From: Ectocarpus siliculosus
Taxonomy: Eukaryota; Sar; Phaeophyceae; Ectocarpales; Ectocarpaceae
NCBI GenBank assembly: GCA_000310025.1
Contig: FN649732.1
Location: 669,750 to 694,976 of the forward strand
DNA: 25,227 nt
Reading direction: 5' to 3'
Below the pieces are notes generated by a model. The model saw only the letters and a list, made by a program, of their open reading frames with translations. It searched no databases and was not told the origin of the DNA. Shown piece by piece: positions 11,409-24,562 of the stretch (positions are counted from its first letter, which is position 1; each line of letters opens with the position of its first letter). Both the position numbers and the translations under genes were made by a program.

Positions 11409-11772
11409 GGAGCGAGCGCTAGCGGTTGCATTCGCGTACCGTACGGTAAATATACCGCCTCCCCTGGTGCCATTTCGGGTCAACATTAGCTTCGACACCA
11501 TGCTGGCTAACTCTGTTACCTACACAGACACCCTCAGTTACGTAGCCGGCTCTACTACAGCTCGTAGTAGGACTTTGCGATACTACAGCAGTAAGTACCA
11601 GTTTGCTCTCCTTTCTCCGAAAAGCTCATATGCTTCGGAGGAAGGAGAGCAGACTGATAGGAGTAATATAACAATCGGCCAGCACGTCGAAGCTGGTGTA
11701 CCGAAAGGACACTGGGGTGGGGGCGGTTCGATGCCTTACGGTACGCGAATAAGAAGTGCAATCAATCGCTCC
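11409..11772. mobile_element. Imperfect foldback (MITE-like) inverted-repeat element
   Basis: The left arm (11409 to about 11627) and the reverse complement of the right arm (about 11628-11772) align along most of their length: GGAGCGA at the outer ends, ATTCGCGTACCGTA, then AGCTTCGAC..TGCTGGC, then CTCTCCTT-CTCCGAA at the centre. The left arm has about 70 extra bases that contain a small palindrome (ctactac..gtagtag). The centre forms a strong hairpin at 11604-11651. No transposase frame lies inside, as expected for a non-autonomous element. Exact ends and target-site duplication could not be fixed. Confidence 0.55.
11604..11651. repeat. Central hairpin of the foldback element
   Basis: TGCTCTCCTTtCTCCGAA pairs with TTCGGAGgAAGGAGAGCA across a loop of about 12 bases (aagctcatatgc), with a single mismatch in an 18-base stem. 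Confidence 0.85.
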
Positions 11773-11780
11773 ACAGTTCT

Positions 11781-11826
11781 GCACAAGAACTACTTGTGCT
11801 GTATGTATGTACAATATTAATATTGT
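11781..11826. repeat. Two short palindromes beside the foldback element
   Basis: GCACAAG-aacta-CTTGTGC (11781-11799) is a perfect 7-base stem with a 5-base loop. ACAATATTAATATTGT (11811-11826) is a perfect 16-base palindrome. Both lie just outside the right arm of the element and could be part of its end or a nested relic. Confidence 0.7.
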
Positions 11827-12509
11827 AGTCTCGAGACAGAAAGACAGCGTCATATGAAAAAAAGGGAGAGATGCACAAACAACACAAGGTCACACGATCA
11901 CCGACCTTGCAGGTGCTACCTTTCGATCGGTACAGAGGTCGATGTCCACAAACTTGGATGTCGGCGCATGTATGTGTTGCAGTGACCTCTTGTTTACAGA
12001 TGGAGACAAGATGGAGATCGGATAAATATGGTACGAAGTTTTCGATTTATCACCTAAAGCACAGAAGAGCTCCAACAGGAAGTGAAAGGCGGAGGCGAGG
12101 CCGCCGAAGCGGAGCGTGCAATGAATGTCACGTTTCCACCACAATGACCCACGACCACGACACTGCTGTTGATGGTGGTCGACGTTGCTGTCAGTTCAGT
12201 TGGTGTTGCCTATATACACCTTCTCCCAGGGGCCCCGCAATTACAAAGGCAGAACTTGCGGGTACCTCCCATCGACACCATCAACGCTGCTCGTGCATGG
12301 TTTGTTGTGTTGTCTATGCAAGGCCCAGAAGGACAGCAAGTACAACCAAAACAAGTGGTTCCTCCTTGCTCACGACTATGGTATTTGCACGCCTCAATTG
12401 CAAACTAGGATTGCACACTCCAGGGAGATTTTGAACACGCAGTCTACAGCAAGGGCTATTTTTACGTTCAACACTCGATTGTCACATCATCAGCGTGTAC
12501 AGCAGTACA
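11827..12509. other. Upstream flank of the Rab3GAP gene
   Basis: No gene is recognised. The stretch must hold the promoter and 5' UTR of the gene that starts at 12510, but I see no clear TATA or initiator element. CA/TG-rich short frames occur on both strands. Confidence 0.45.
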
Positions 12510-15500
12510 ATGTCCGAGAATCAGCAGCAGGGCTCACGCACAGCTGCTGTCAGCTGCGAGCACGATGACTGGAAGGACTTCTCTTGCGTCACAAAATGGG
12601 AGTACTTCATCAACGACGTGGCGGGAGCGGCGGCAGCAATAACAACGCAGAGGCGGAGCAACAAGCAGCTCACTTCCTATGACGGGCGCTCATATTGTTT
12701 GAGAAGCCTGATCGCCGGTCCGAACTCCGACAACAGCAACAACAGCAACGACAACAACAGCAAGGTGCGGAGAGCTTTGGTAGACGCGCAAGAAAGCAAC
12801 GCGCAGTGCGTCTCAGTCGCGCGGGGCGAAGGAGGGTAGAGGGTATCGTTATCGTTGTTCGATACCATGTGTGGTTTGAAAATTGAATTTGAAAATTTTG
12901 ACAGGAATCTGTCCGCCCTGCATATGTGCCGTTGGCTCATTGGCTCTCCTGTTGCACCTCTCTGCTGGAACGACCAAACTTGTAGACAAAGCAGCAGCCG
13001 CGCGAGATTGGACGGTCCGGATGTCCGTCATTGCTTCTTGGCAATGATGCTTGATGCAATGCCAAGGATGAAGGGTATTTTAGGTCTGGTGAGGCAGGGA
13101 GTAGTTGGTGCTGCCTACGTCAATGGGAAGTGTGTGTACTGCTGTAGACTCGACTGCTGTTGTTGTCGTTTGGACAGGCGTTTTGGTGTAGAATGGTCAC
13201 GTCCATCGCAGCATGTGTGAGAATGTGAGAATAGCATGTGCAGCACCTGGCATTTGCGAGATTCAGGTGTTCGGATTATGCATCATTCCAACGTTCTTCT
13301 GGTGCGTTCGCCTTCTACAAACTCTGCTTTCACGTTACATAGCTCCCATTCGGGGCCAACAAAACGGTAGCAATGTCGCCGACCCAGCCCTCCCTCGCCT
13401 CTACAGTAGATCAAATGTACGAGGCTAGTACAGCACACGTACCATGCATCTTGAAACAACTTTGGCAGCAACAAGATTGTCGTCATGACCCCCACTATAA
13501 CCGACCATTCCATAGCGCTGGGTCAAGTTTTGACACTTTTTATCGGCCGCCAACTGCAATCCTCCTCGTGACACAACCCTTCACGTGTTCCAGGCTCGCA
13601 TGACAGCAGGAGGAGCTGCAACTGCCGGCGACGAAGGCGACATCTCGGCGTTTCCGGACCTGGCGAGCTTTTTCGGAGAGGAGGAGTGTTCCCTAGACGC
13701 GTGGCTGGCCCCGGAACCGTCATCATCAGCAGCGACGATGTCGAGTCGGGAGGAGGAAGCGGACGAGCGGGAGTTCCTGGAAGACGTGGAGGCGTGGCAC
13801 CTGCTGCGCAGTTGGTGCGTAAGCGGCGGCAGGCCCGGCGAACTTGGAAAGGGCGTTTTGGTTTTTTGTGTATCACAACAAATCCATCTCTATCCATAGA
13901 TAAAGGTCTAGGAAAAAATTAGCAATTCATTTATAGCGTTAGCTGAACACTATGGTTCTACGTTTCCCCAAGCAGCAATATCTGGTGTTAGGGTAACAGG
14001 CTCTACAAGATGGTTTGGTGTGTCGTGTTTTGTTTTCTTTGCGCGGCGATGTGTTCCTTGCTTTCAAAGCATGTCGAGTGCAAAAGAAACGTGCCCCAAT
14101 CTATGTTACTCTTCGTTTTTTTCCTGGCGGTACACGTGTGTGTTTGAGCAGGTTCGGTTTCGGCGATCTTTTATGCCTGCATGAAGCAGCGACAAAGCCT
14201 GCATCATCATCCCGTTCGGGAGACGGCGGTGAGTCCGGGCTTCCGTTTTTGGACCTGACTAGTTCTAGGACGGTAAATGACCGCCGAAACAATCCTCCTG
14301 GCCCATGCTCCTGGGTCGGTCTGAACCGCTTCCCCCCCCCCGATACTATTCGCGCGGCCGCTTGTCCTTGATGCCGCGCTACGATAAGCCTTCCCGTGCC
14401 CGTCATATATTTTCTCGCCTTTACGTGTAACTGCCTTGGTGCATCCTGCGGCACCCCCCGGTCCGCCCGCCTGTCGCCGTCGTCGCTGTTTGGCTTCTCT
14501 CACGAAGCCGGGACGGGCTTGAGCTTGGAGCAGCTGCTTTCCACGGGAGTGATGGCCATGGAGGACCGGCGGTGCGGAGCGGTGCTGGCGATGCAGCAGC
14601 AGCCGGGGGGCGACGGCAACGGTCGGCGCGGTCGGGGCAGCCGAGGTGCGAAGGGGGCGTTTGTGTCCTCGGTTTGTGTGTTGTTGTTGGATGTACAAGA
14701 AAGATGACCCGCTTCTTACCGTGCTGGTCGATCCTGTTTTGCCCATCCGAGTCATGAACCAAAAGAAGATAACTCTGCAACCATCAGCCGTGCGTGTGCG
14801 TTTGTGTTGTTTTTGTTATTATGAGCATCGATCGCGCTAGCCGGCTGACCGATGAAAAGAAGCCATTGCCAGCGGGTGTTGTTCACGTGTGTGTGTTTGA
14901 TAGCATCGACGACCGCGATAAACGCTTGATCAATTCATCTCCATCAGTTCTTTTTAAGGCGGGGCAGACACAACGCTGCCAGGACTTGCGTGTATGTGCA
15001 TGCGCCCGTTTTGTTTTCTTGGACCATTGCTTCCACGCTCCAGGATGAACGTACCCCCCCCCACCTCCACCCCCTTGCTTAGACTCGGCATCGCGGAGAG
15101 GGGTGTCGGTCAAGGGGTACGCCACACTCTCCCCCACCGGCCACGCCGACTGGACCCGGAGAGCCGAAACCGTGCGCCTGGAGAGCGAAGCGTCATCGGT
15201 TGTGCCGCGTTCTCGGCTGTCTCTGGAGGCCCTCGGGGAGTTGCTCACGGACAAGGCGTTGTCCGCATGGGGGAGGAGGGGTTACGGGGGACGCCTGGAA
15301 GCCTCGGCTCGGTACACTTGGGAGAGGCGTTTGTTCGACGGGAGGGTGCTGGGGGGCGAAGATGGAGAAGATGATCTTCGGCAGGTGATGGATAAAAATA
15401 TGTTGTTTTTTTTGGTTGGGGCGTTTTCAGTTTATTTAATTATTTGGGGGGGGGGGCTAGAGGCCAAATAGATCAGTTTCGTGGGAACAAATAGGGACCG

Positions 15501-16906
15501 CGGCAACTGCAGACTAGCGATGATCGTTGTCAGGTGTAGCATGGTGGGAAGAGACAAGTTTCGTGGGAGCAGTACATGTAGGGGCAACCGCCCCCGACGA
15601 CAGCAGACCGGTGTAGCGGGAGTATGCAGTAGCCGCTGCTGCAGGTCGGGTCCTCGAGATTCGGGGGAACCAATGTTAGGGAGGTTGTGCGTAGTGCTCC
15701 TCCCCGTGCAAGAAAACGCACTCTTGCAAAAAATCTGATCGCGGAGATCTGGACTCTATCTTCTGGTCTCCCCCGCGCTCCCCCGATCTCCACGGGGAAG
15801 CCCGATGACAAGAAAACGTGTTGTCGTTTCTTATCCCGCTTCAGTGTGTGACTGGCACGATTTCGATGTTCAGCCGGTTGGCACTCTTGATGCTTGTCAA
15901 CAAAGCTCGAGCGGCCCGATGGTCGCGCTGCCTTGGCTACCCTTGCTTTTTGGTGTGTGCCGCTGCTGCTGCTTCTGCTGTTGCTGTTGTTGCTGCTGCT
16001 GCTACTGCTGCTTGCTCTGTGCGCAGGAAGCTGGAACGTAAGCTCGCGTGTTGTTCCAATACGTCCGTACCGTCCCCTGTTTTCGGCGTGTGTGTGTGTG
16101 TGTGTTTTCTCTTGCATACGCGCGGCTGCGTGCCTCTGCATGTGCGTGCTTCATGTATGTACACCGATGCATCTGCACACCACCGGAAGACCGAGTGGAG
16201 GGCGGGCTTCTTGCGGGAACGGTCGCACCTGTGCCGGGGGACGAGAGAGTGCGCCGTCCGGACGCTGTTGGCCTCGGCGCGGGGGGAGCACGGCATCCCC
16301 GCCTGGGGGCCAGAGGGGGTGAGGGGGCGGCTTGTTGCCCTCACCAGTACTGCTCTTGTCCGGCAAAATAACGCCCGCTAGGAACGCGTGTACAATGCAA
16401 CCCAAGTTGTTTGGCAACCAGTCTTGAGTTGGCGCCGACGGGGGATGATTTGGCACCAGGTCTTGGCGGGCGCCTCCTCACTTTGCGAAATGTATACGTG
16501 ATTGTACTCGTTGCCACGTTTTTTGTTGTTTCTTGGGGGAATTATTTTCAATCGTGTTCTCTCTGTCTCATTTCTACATGGAGAGAAGATTGTAGTTTCG
16601 CCAACTCAATTAGCATGGCTTCGCCCTCACCCATCCCCGCTTGGTTGCCATGACACGGGCCTCTTGCGCCTCGTTGATCAACCGAGGGCGTGAGGTCGTT
16701 TTGGCCGCCAAGCTCCTGCAAGACTTTTGAGACCCCCCTCCCCTGTTTCTCCCGCCAATCTCGCTGTCCCTCTCTCTGTCTCTCGGTTCTCTCTGTCTCT
16801 CTGTTCTCTCTGTCTCTCTGTTCTCTCTGTTCTCTGTGTCTCTCTGTCTCTGTCTCCGTCTCTGTCTCTGTCTCTGTCTTTCTGTCTGTCTTTCTGTTTG
16901 TCTGTT

Positions 16907-16954
<48 letters not shown>

Positions 16955-19900
16955 TCTCTCTTTCTTCCTTCACCCTCTTGTGTGCAACGCAGGACCCGCT
17001 AGACGGAGTTCGACTGTCGGCGGTGTGGCGGGGGCTCGGCGGAGATCGACCCCTCCCGCACGCCCCCCTGGAGCTCCTCTGTGACTATTTGTCCCCCCCC
17101 GGTGGGAGCAGCTCGTTGTCGCAGTGGGAAGCCTCTGTGTCCTGGGAGGTGGGTCGCAAGCACGCTGGTGCTTGCTGTGTTGTAGGAGCGTCCATGACCC
17201 GCGTTGCTTGCTACGCACGGTTGTTCTTGTACAACTGTGTTTTCACGCTAAACAGATACAGATCACGCTTCGGTCGTATTCCGCTTCGCGTGCCCCCCCC
17301 CCCCCCCCCTTCCCCTGGGAACCTGTCGTGTTCGATTGGGCGATTGAAACGCGTTATTTTGGCTCATGTTACGGGCTTTACGTCATTGCAGGACTGTCAC
17401 CCACGACCAACCCCCCGCTGACCCCCCGCCCCTTCCATCGTCCACAGAAGGGAACCTATATAGAATGTGGCGCGGTACTGTTGCGTTTCGCAGGGGGTCG
17501 TGATCACTGGTCGCGAGCGTTGGACCTAACGACAAATGTACCCCCCCCCCCCCCCGGGGTTTGCCATCGGGGTTTGGGTTTTCCTCCCTTGGCAACGACG
17601 TTGTAAAACAAGCCCCCCACTCCGTGTTTGCCATCGGGGTTGGGTTTTCGTCGCTTGGCAACGACGTTGTAAAACAAGCCAATTCACTTCGTGAACTCGG
17701 CAACCAGGTTACCGTTTGTTTTTTTTACCTCGTTTGTTTTTTTGGCGGTAACCATGAATGGTGGTCGAGTAGATCATGTTGTGCGGGGTCGAGAACCCTC
17801 ACTCCGCGCAACGGGGGATGGTCGCACAACGTTGTGTTAAATGGTCAAGCTTCCTCGAGGCAGTTACACAGTGCTTACAACTGGCTCTGGAAGTGAAAGC
17901 ACCAGAAAATAAATTAAGTCATACGTAGCTGTCATCCGTACGCAAGGAAGTAAGCACAAGATGCCGAACACCCTTGGCAGGATGCAGCTCACCCTTCATG
18001 CGACTCGCCGAATACCTCACGGCGCTTCGCGCTTGGTGATGTGAGAGCCTGGTCCGGTGAGAACCCGGCGTGCTCCGTCCCGGCTTTGTAGGGGTGCGAG
18101 GTCAATGGTCTAACGACTACGGCATGCACGACTATGAGTACACCCCCCCCGCCCCCCCCGCCCCCCTCGCATCTCCAATGCGCCAACATCACGGTGTATG
18201 TAGCGTCTACGAGCGCCCCTCTTGTGTCCAAGTATCACGCACTATCCCCACACTCCCCCGTGAAGGGTCACTGTCGACAGTCTCCTACTGCAGGCTAGCC
18301 GAATCCACCGGCGTCCTCCCCCTTGCTCTGATCTTTGTGTTGCACGAAGAAGAAGAAGCCATACCTCACCCCACAAGCGGACAACAGCACTCCACCCCGC
18401 AACACCCGTGTCCGCCGCCGCCGCCGCTGCCGCCGCCGCCGCCGCCGTTCCTCTTGCTGCTGCAGACGACAAGCCTCTCCGCCGGGTCCCTAGGCTTGAA
18501 GCTCCGGCTCCTCCTTGCCGTGTACGTGCACTGCCTGGCGCTAGGGGGTGACCTCCTCATGGCTGACATCTGCAGTGCCGACGCTGAGGTTGGTTCGTTC
18601 TCACATGACATGTCGCAGTGTTTCTGGGGGAGGGGGGGGCAGTTGGCGTGATGTCCTGGATGTCCTCCTGCTGAGAGCATTGGAGGTGTAGATGACCGTG
18701 AAGACTTGACCTGTGTCATCGACTACCCCCAATCCGGGGGGCACGTGTGTCGGTTGTCTTGATGTCCTCCTGCTGAGAGCATTGGAGGTCTAGATGGCGC
18801 TGTAGCCGGGAAGACTTGAGCTATGTCTCCGACGACCTCCCCCCCCCCGGGGGCATATTGGGTCGGTTATCTTGATGTCCTCCTGCTGAAAGCATTGAAG
18901 GTTTGGATGGCACCGGCCAGGAAGAGCTATACAGCAGGGAACAAGAACGTTATTGGGGAACCAACGTCCGTTGTGATTCGTTCCGACTGTTATGAATTCA
19001 GCAAAGTGTTAAAAGCTTCCGTCTGCCATTCCGCGAACGGTTTTGGCAGGGAGGGCTGCCTTGCTTTCCCGGTGGCGAAGGTCTCGAAACTCTTGTGATG
19101 CGCCAAACCCTAAGTTGATTTGCTGGCGTCGTCACATATTTCACGCTGCTCGATATCGTTTGTTCTGCTGGAATATTTGTAGTGAGCATCATGTTTGTTG
19201 GAAACATCAACAACTCAGCAGCAGCAATAGCAACGACACCGACGGCCACCCCGACAATCAATCCATTCCAGGCCGAACTGTCGTCAGCGAGGGAGAGGGC
19301 GAGACACATCGGTGCCGTTCTCGGACCGAGCACGAGGGAGCTTATCGCAAGGATGACCACGGCGCCTCGGAGAGGTGACGGAGAGAGCGGCGACGGTACG
19401 GACGGCGACGACCGGGCAGGTGCGGCGGCAACAAGTCAGAGTCATATCGCACCACACCGTGTAGTGCGAGCAACCGCTCTCTTTTTTCAGACCCGATCGG
19501 TGGGGTGTTTAACTAGTGTTTTCTATACTTTTGTTAAGTGTGCAGACAACAACAACATGTTCGGATCTCATTCAACGCTCTCTGTCGGCTGTAGTTTTTA
19601 TCTTCTTCATATTCGGATTCTTCCAGCTGTTGTTGTTCGCTTGCCCTTTGCATATTGATTTTCTCGTGCATGTGTCTCTCCTCGCTCTTGCCCCCCCCCT
19701 CCCCCCCTCTCACTTTTGGGTGGCCACAAAGACCCGGCGGACATCGTCCACAGCGCGCGCTACCTCTTAACCCCCCGTCGGTCTAGACCGTCGCGAAGCG
19801 CCGAAAAGCACGGGGGCGGCGGAGGGTCGGTGGTGGCAGCGGAGGGGGGCGAGGTTGGGGATGGTAGTGGTGCGGAAAAGGCTGGCGCTGAGCGAGGGGG

Positions 19901-22900
19901 CTCTGGTGCCGGTGGCGGTGGTGAAGAGGGGGGGTCCCCGTGGCTGTGGGTGCCGAGGGGGGGGGCGCCGGCCTGCCGCCTGGTGTCGCAGCTTGCCCTA
20001 GAGGCAGCGAGGTTCGGTGAGTTGTCTAATGTAATAGTGGAATTGCGCGTCCAGGCCGCGAAATAAGGCTGCTGCATAAAAACGAAATGAAAAAAAAAGA
20101 GCCCCAACCTTGCGGTAGCAGGGAACTGCTTGAATCGTTCGGGGGGGGGTTGGTTCTCTCGTTGGGCTTTCGAACAATGAGCGGACGTTGTGTGCGATCA
20201 CACCCACGATGAAGGATTGTGGTGGTGGTGGTCGGTTGCAATAGTCGCACACCGCCAAGAACCACGACCCCCACGCACATCCCTCTCTCTTTCGCCGATC
20301 CCTCCGTTTCCCCCTTCTCTTAAACACATAGCCGACGCTCTCCCTCTCACTCGGCCCCTGTGTCTTCATCCATTATGAGTGTGTTTCTTAAATTGGCATG
20401 GAACGCGGTAACCCCCTGACCGACGGAAAGACACGTCAGTGTCCGCGGCGGGTGTTTTTTTATCATTAGCATCGACCGCGCTAGTCGGCCAATGAAAATT
20501 AGACCTCAGTCTCATAGCGGCTGAAAAGTTCTTCTATTTGCCATGATCTGGGACCCCCGCAAGGGGGCGTCGTGGGGGGCGCTACACAAGCTACTCTCCG
20601 GATTAAAGATGGAAACGGCAGCACAGAAGAAAGGTGCATTAGTGTGCGAGTGCTTACGCGTTTTGTCAACCTGTCGTCTTTGCAGGGGCGGAGGGGGTCT
20701 GCCTTGGGGACGTGGCAGCCTTCTGGAAGTCCTTTGTGCAAGAGCTCAGGTTTCTGTGGGAAGAGAGCGCGTCTGTCCCGCAGATGGTGAGATACTCAGG
20801 TTTTGGCGTGGCCTAGCTAAGGTTTAGTGGCGTCCAAATAGCCTTCCTACCTGCAGCATCTACGACGTGTTCGCACATTTACGCGGATGCCAAGCGTAAG
20901 CATCCGGACGAGAAACTCGGGAGAATGTTCGTCTCAGTCCAGCAAGAAAAAAAAAACTTCTTACCCCCTCTCAGAGGCCCCACCGCCCCCACCGCCCCCC
21001 GCCCCCCGCCCCCCCGTCTCTCGCTGGCACAGGACCCGGAACCGCCGGTGGACGGTCTCAGCATGTACGACCTGCGCATCACGGGACAGCGCGCCGGTCT
21101 GTCCGAGCGGCTGCGGCGGAACATCCTCCAGAGGCCGCCCGCAACCCCGGCGGTGACGTCGTCGTCGTTGTCGCCGGGCATGGTGGCGGCAGTGGATGCC
21201 ATAGACGATTTCCCTGGTGCTGGTGCTGTTGGTGCTGCTGGTGCTGCTAGCCCGGGTGGGGGTGATGGTGGTAGTAGCGCTGCGGCTGCTGTGCCGCCGG
21301 GGGCGTGTGATGAGGGAGGAAGAAGAGCAGAGCGGGACGATGGAGCAGCAGCTCGTGAGCCGTTCGCTGGTGGTGGTGGTGGTGGTGGTGGTGGTGGTGG
21401 TGGTGGTGAGATTCGGTCTCGCCCCACGACATGGAGGGGGTGGGTGGGAGGAGGAGCTGCGTTGCCGCCACCCCCGCCAGACATGCGGTGGGTCATCTTG
21501 GTGTTGAACTGTCTCCAAAGTTGCGGTGCCGGCACTCAGGAAGTTTAGTCTTCGTTACCTTCTCTGTTGCAGTCTTCGCGTCGCGTGGTGTCGTAGAATA
21601 GCTCTAGCCGGATGCGTTAAGAGGACAGCAAACAGCAACGGCGAATTATCGTTTACCTAAGAATGGCCAAGTGTATCTCTAGCCGGATGCGGGAAGCGGA
21701 CAGCAAGCAGCAACGGCGAATTATCTTAATACTCCCAAAAATGGCCACGTGTGTATCTCGTGTTAATTCACGTGTCTTATTAATTTTTCAGCGTCATAAA
21801 AACAACCTTCCCTCCCCCATCGCCCAACGCACGGCCGCCAGCACCTGTCTGCTGCACCAGAAGCTTCAGATGCTCAACTGCTGCGTGGCAGAGCAACACC
21901 GCGCCCGGGCGCTGGCAAGGCCACCCTCGGCACCCCCTCCCGCCGAAGATGAACACGATGGCAGGGACAAGGACACCACCATCGATTGTAGCGGAGACGG
22001 GGGGGCCGGCGATTCTTCGCCCCTAGTCCACGAGGACGGTAAGGGTACGGAGGGGGGTAGGGCAGCGGGTCCCGGTTTCAGCGGTCGTGGTCTAGTGGAC
22101 GACGAGACCGGGCGGTGGGCAGCAGCAGGAACAACAGCAAAGGAAGCTGCGGCTGCGGCGGCTGCAGCAGCAGGCTCGGAGAAGGGTGAAGGGGGGGGGC
22201 ATTCAAGGAGCAGCAGCGGCGGCCGCCACGGCGGTGAGGGTTCGGACAACGCCGGTGCACGTCAACGCGAAGCCGGTCGGCTGGACGGCGGCGACTCGTC
22301 GGGTAATTATGCCGAGGGTTCGGCGGGGAGGAAGCAGGCCGCGTTTGCCGCGGAGCGAGACGCTATCCTTAGGCGAGTGGGAGTGAAAAAGGAAGGCGCC
22401 ACCGGCGGCGGTAGCAGCAACAGCGGAGGGGGGGGGTGGTGGCACTTCGGTGGTGGTGGTGGCGGCGGTGGTGATGGTGGTGGGACGAAGCGAGAGGATG
22501 GCAAGATGCCGCCGCCGCCGGCACCATCCCCAGTCCCTCGAAATGAAAGCACCCTCCCCACGGCCAGATTGACCTCCAGCGTTAGCGGCGGGGATCCAGA
22601 AGAAGATCGTCTGCAGAAACAGCAGCAACAGCGGCAACAGCAGCAACAGCGGCAACAGAAGCAGCAGCAACAACATCAGCAGCAACAGCAGCAGCAGACG
22701 GTGACGAGGACGACGGTGGTTGACACAGACGCGTCCGAGGATGCACCGCCTCCGCCGCCGCCCGGCGGCAGCAGCTCCCCGTCCCCCGGCCGCGGGAAAG
22801 TGAGGGGTGCCGTGAGCAGGGTCGGGGGCGCGGTGAAGAAGGTCGGGGGCGCCACGGCTAGGAAAGTGGGGGGTGCCGTTCAGAAGGTCCGCGATCACCG

Positions 22901-24401
22901 GGCTAACAGCGCCTCCAAGCAGGAGGCAGAGATCGATGAAGATCTTGCGGACGAAACCATGCCGGCGGGAGAGGGGGAGGGAGGCGACGTTGTGGCTACG
23001 CCGGGTGGCATAGTAGGTGGCGGTGGGGATGCTGCTGCCGTTGCCGAGGTGGCGGCTGGTGCTGGTGTCGACAACGGTGGTGACGATGCCGCCGCTGTTG
23101 GTAGGGTAACGTGCTTCACGGGTCATCGCCTTCTGGCCACGGGAGAGCGGTAAGCCAGGGTATTGGTTTTCGGTCGAATCACGCGCTCAGCCCGTGTTTG
23201 CAGGTGCTCGTTTTTTCCCGTTTAGTGTATTTTGGCGGTAGGTGTTGCTTCTGCTACATGTACCCCCGTTGAATCCTGAGCTAGGAAGGTCAGGGCGTAC
23301 TAGATGGCGGAATCTTCAGACCTGTCTCAGAAGCCAACGACAAACAACGGAACGATTGTTTCCATGGCCGTGCAAACGATTTCGCGTTTCTTTGTTGGCG
23401 TCTGTTGTCGTCTGTCTCTGCAGGGCGGTGGTGCCGGAGCTATTGCCTGCGTGCCCCCTCACGTCGGACATGCTTGAGCAGCAGCGGGAGATCGCGCGAC
23501 GTCTCAGGTAGTTTATCTTTCAGGCCCAGACCTCGCGAGGGCACAGCGATCGCCAAAATCGCTGTGCCGTGCTTTTCTGCGTGAAGCCAGCGGTCAGGGC
23601 TTGTGTTGCCTCGCCTTGCGTGTCAGGGTTGTAAGAGGGGTTCGACGGGTATGCATCCTGTTGTTCGGTCCGACACCAGCGTTGTAACTATTATCATCAG
23701 CATTATCATCATCATGATTGATGTTGGGGCCGTGAACGTTCCACCTCCAACCGCTTTTGGTCCCGAATTTCCCCCTGCCCGTACTACAGTTGCCGTCACA
23801 CATGCACACGCCCACCGCCCGGCGCGCCCTGTCTTGAATAGATCACGACCTCCCCGTCTCCCCGCACCCTTCGTTGACCCCAAAAGCTTCACAGCGGAAT
23901 CATCTGACGGATTCGGGGCTCGGCAGCAGTCGAACACGAGGGCTTCGCGGCTCCGACTGTCCACCCTCTCGGCCGACATGCGCTGCTTCCTCTCGGCCAA
24001 CCCGGGCGCTGTTTTCGCCGACTTCTTGCGGTGGTACAGCCCTCCCAACTGGTCGGACGGTCCCGAGGGGGGAGACGCGACTTGTGTTGCAGGTGGCGGG
24101 GGGGGTGGTGGCGAAGGCGACGGTGGGACGGATGAGGAGTTGTCCGATTCCTCGACAATCGTAAGGGATGACAAGGCCACCGCCACCGCGCGCGGTGTCG
24201 TTGCCGGTGTTGTGGAAGAAATTATCGAGGGGGCGGTAGCGGCAGTGGCGGCGGCAGGGACGCCGGACGGTGAAGGAGAAGTATCAGCGTTGCCGGTGGC
24301 AACTGTTTCCGAATCACCACCACCGACGGCAGCACCAGCACCGGCACCAGCACTAGCAGCAGAAGTAGCACCAGCACCACCAGCACCAGCAACAACAACA
24401 G

Positions 24402-24460
<59 letters not shown>

Positions 24461-24497
24461 GCAGCAGCAGAAGCAGCACCAGCACCAGCAACAGCAC

Positions 24498-24562
<65 letters not shown>

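Noticed and set aside
11012-11473. 153-codon minus-strand frame
   Set aside because: Its 5' part lies in the foldback arm, and there is no recognised domain or splice context.
16026-16072. Alternative start of exon 6 at the cag acceptor near 16025
   Set aside because: In the phase required by exon 5 it meets a stop within five codons. The acceptor at 16189 keeps the frame, although its pyrimidine tract is poor.
16548-16980. Arg/Glu-rich minus frame and Ser/Leu-rich plus frames
   Set aside because: They are produced by the CT microsatellite in intron 6. Only 16993-17148 of the plus frame matches the family.
18998-19360. Minus-strand frame with a hydrophobic stretch
   Set aside because: It overlaps Rab3GAP exon 9 (19272-19374) on the opposite strand, which fits the phase chain. 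The hydrophobic part comes from GCA/ACA-type triplets.
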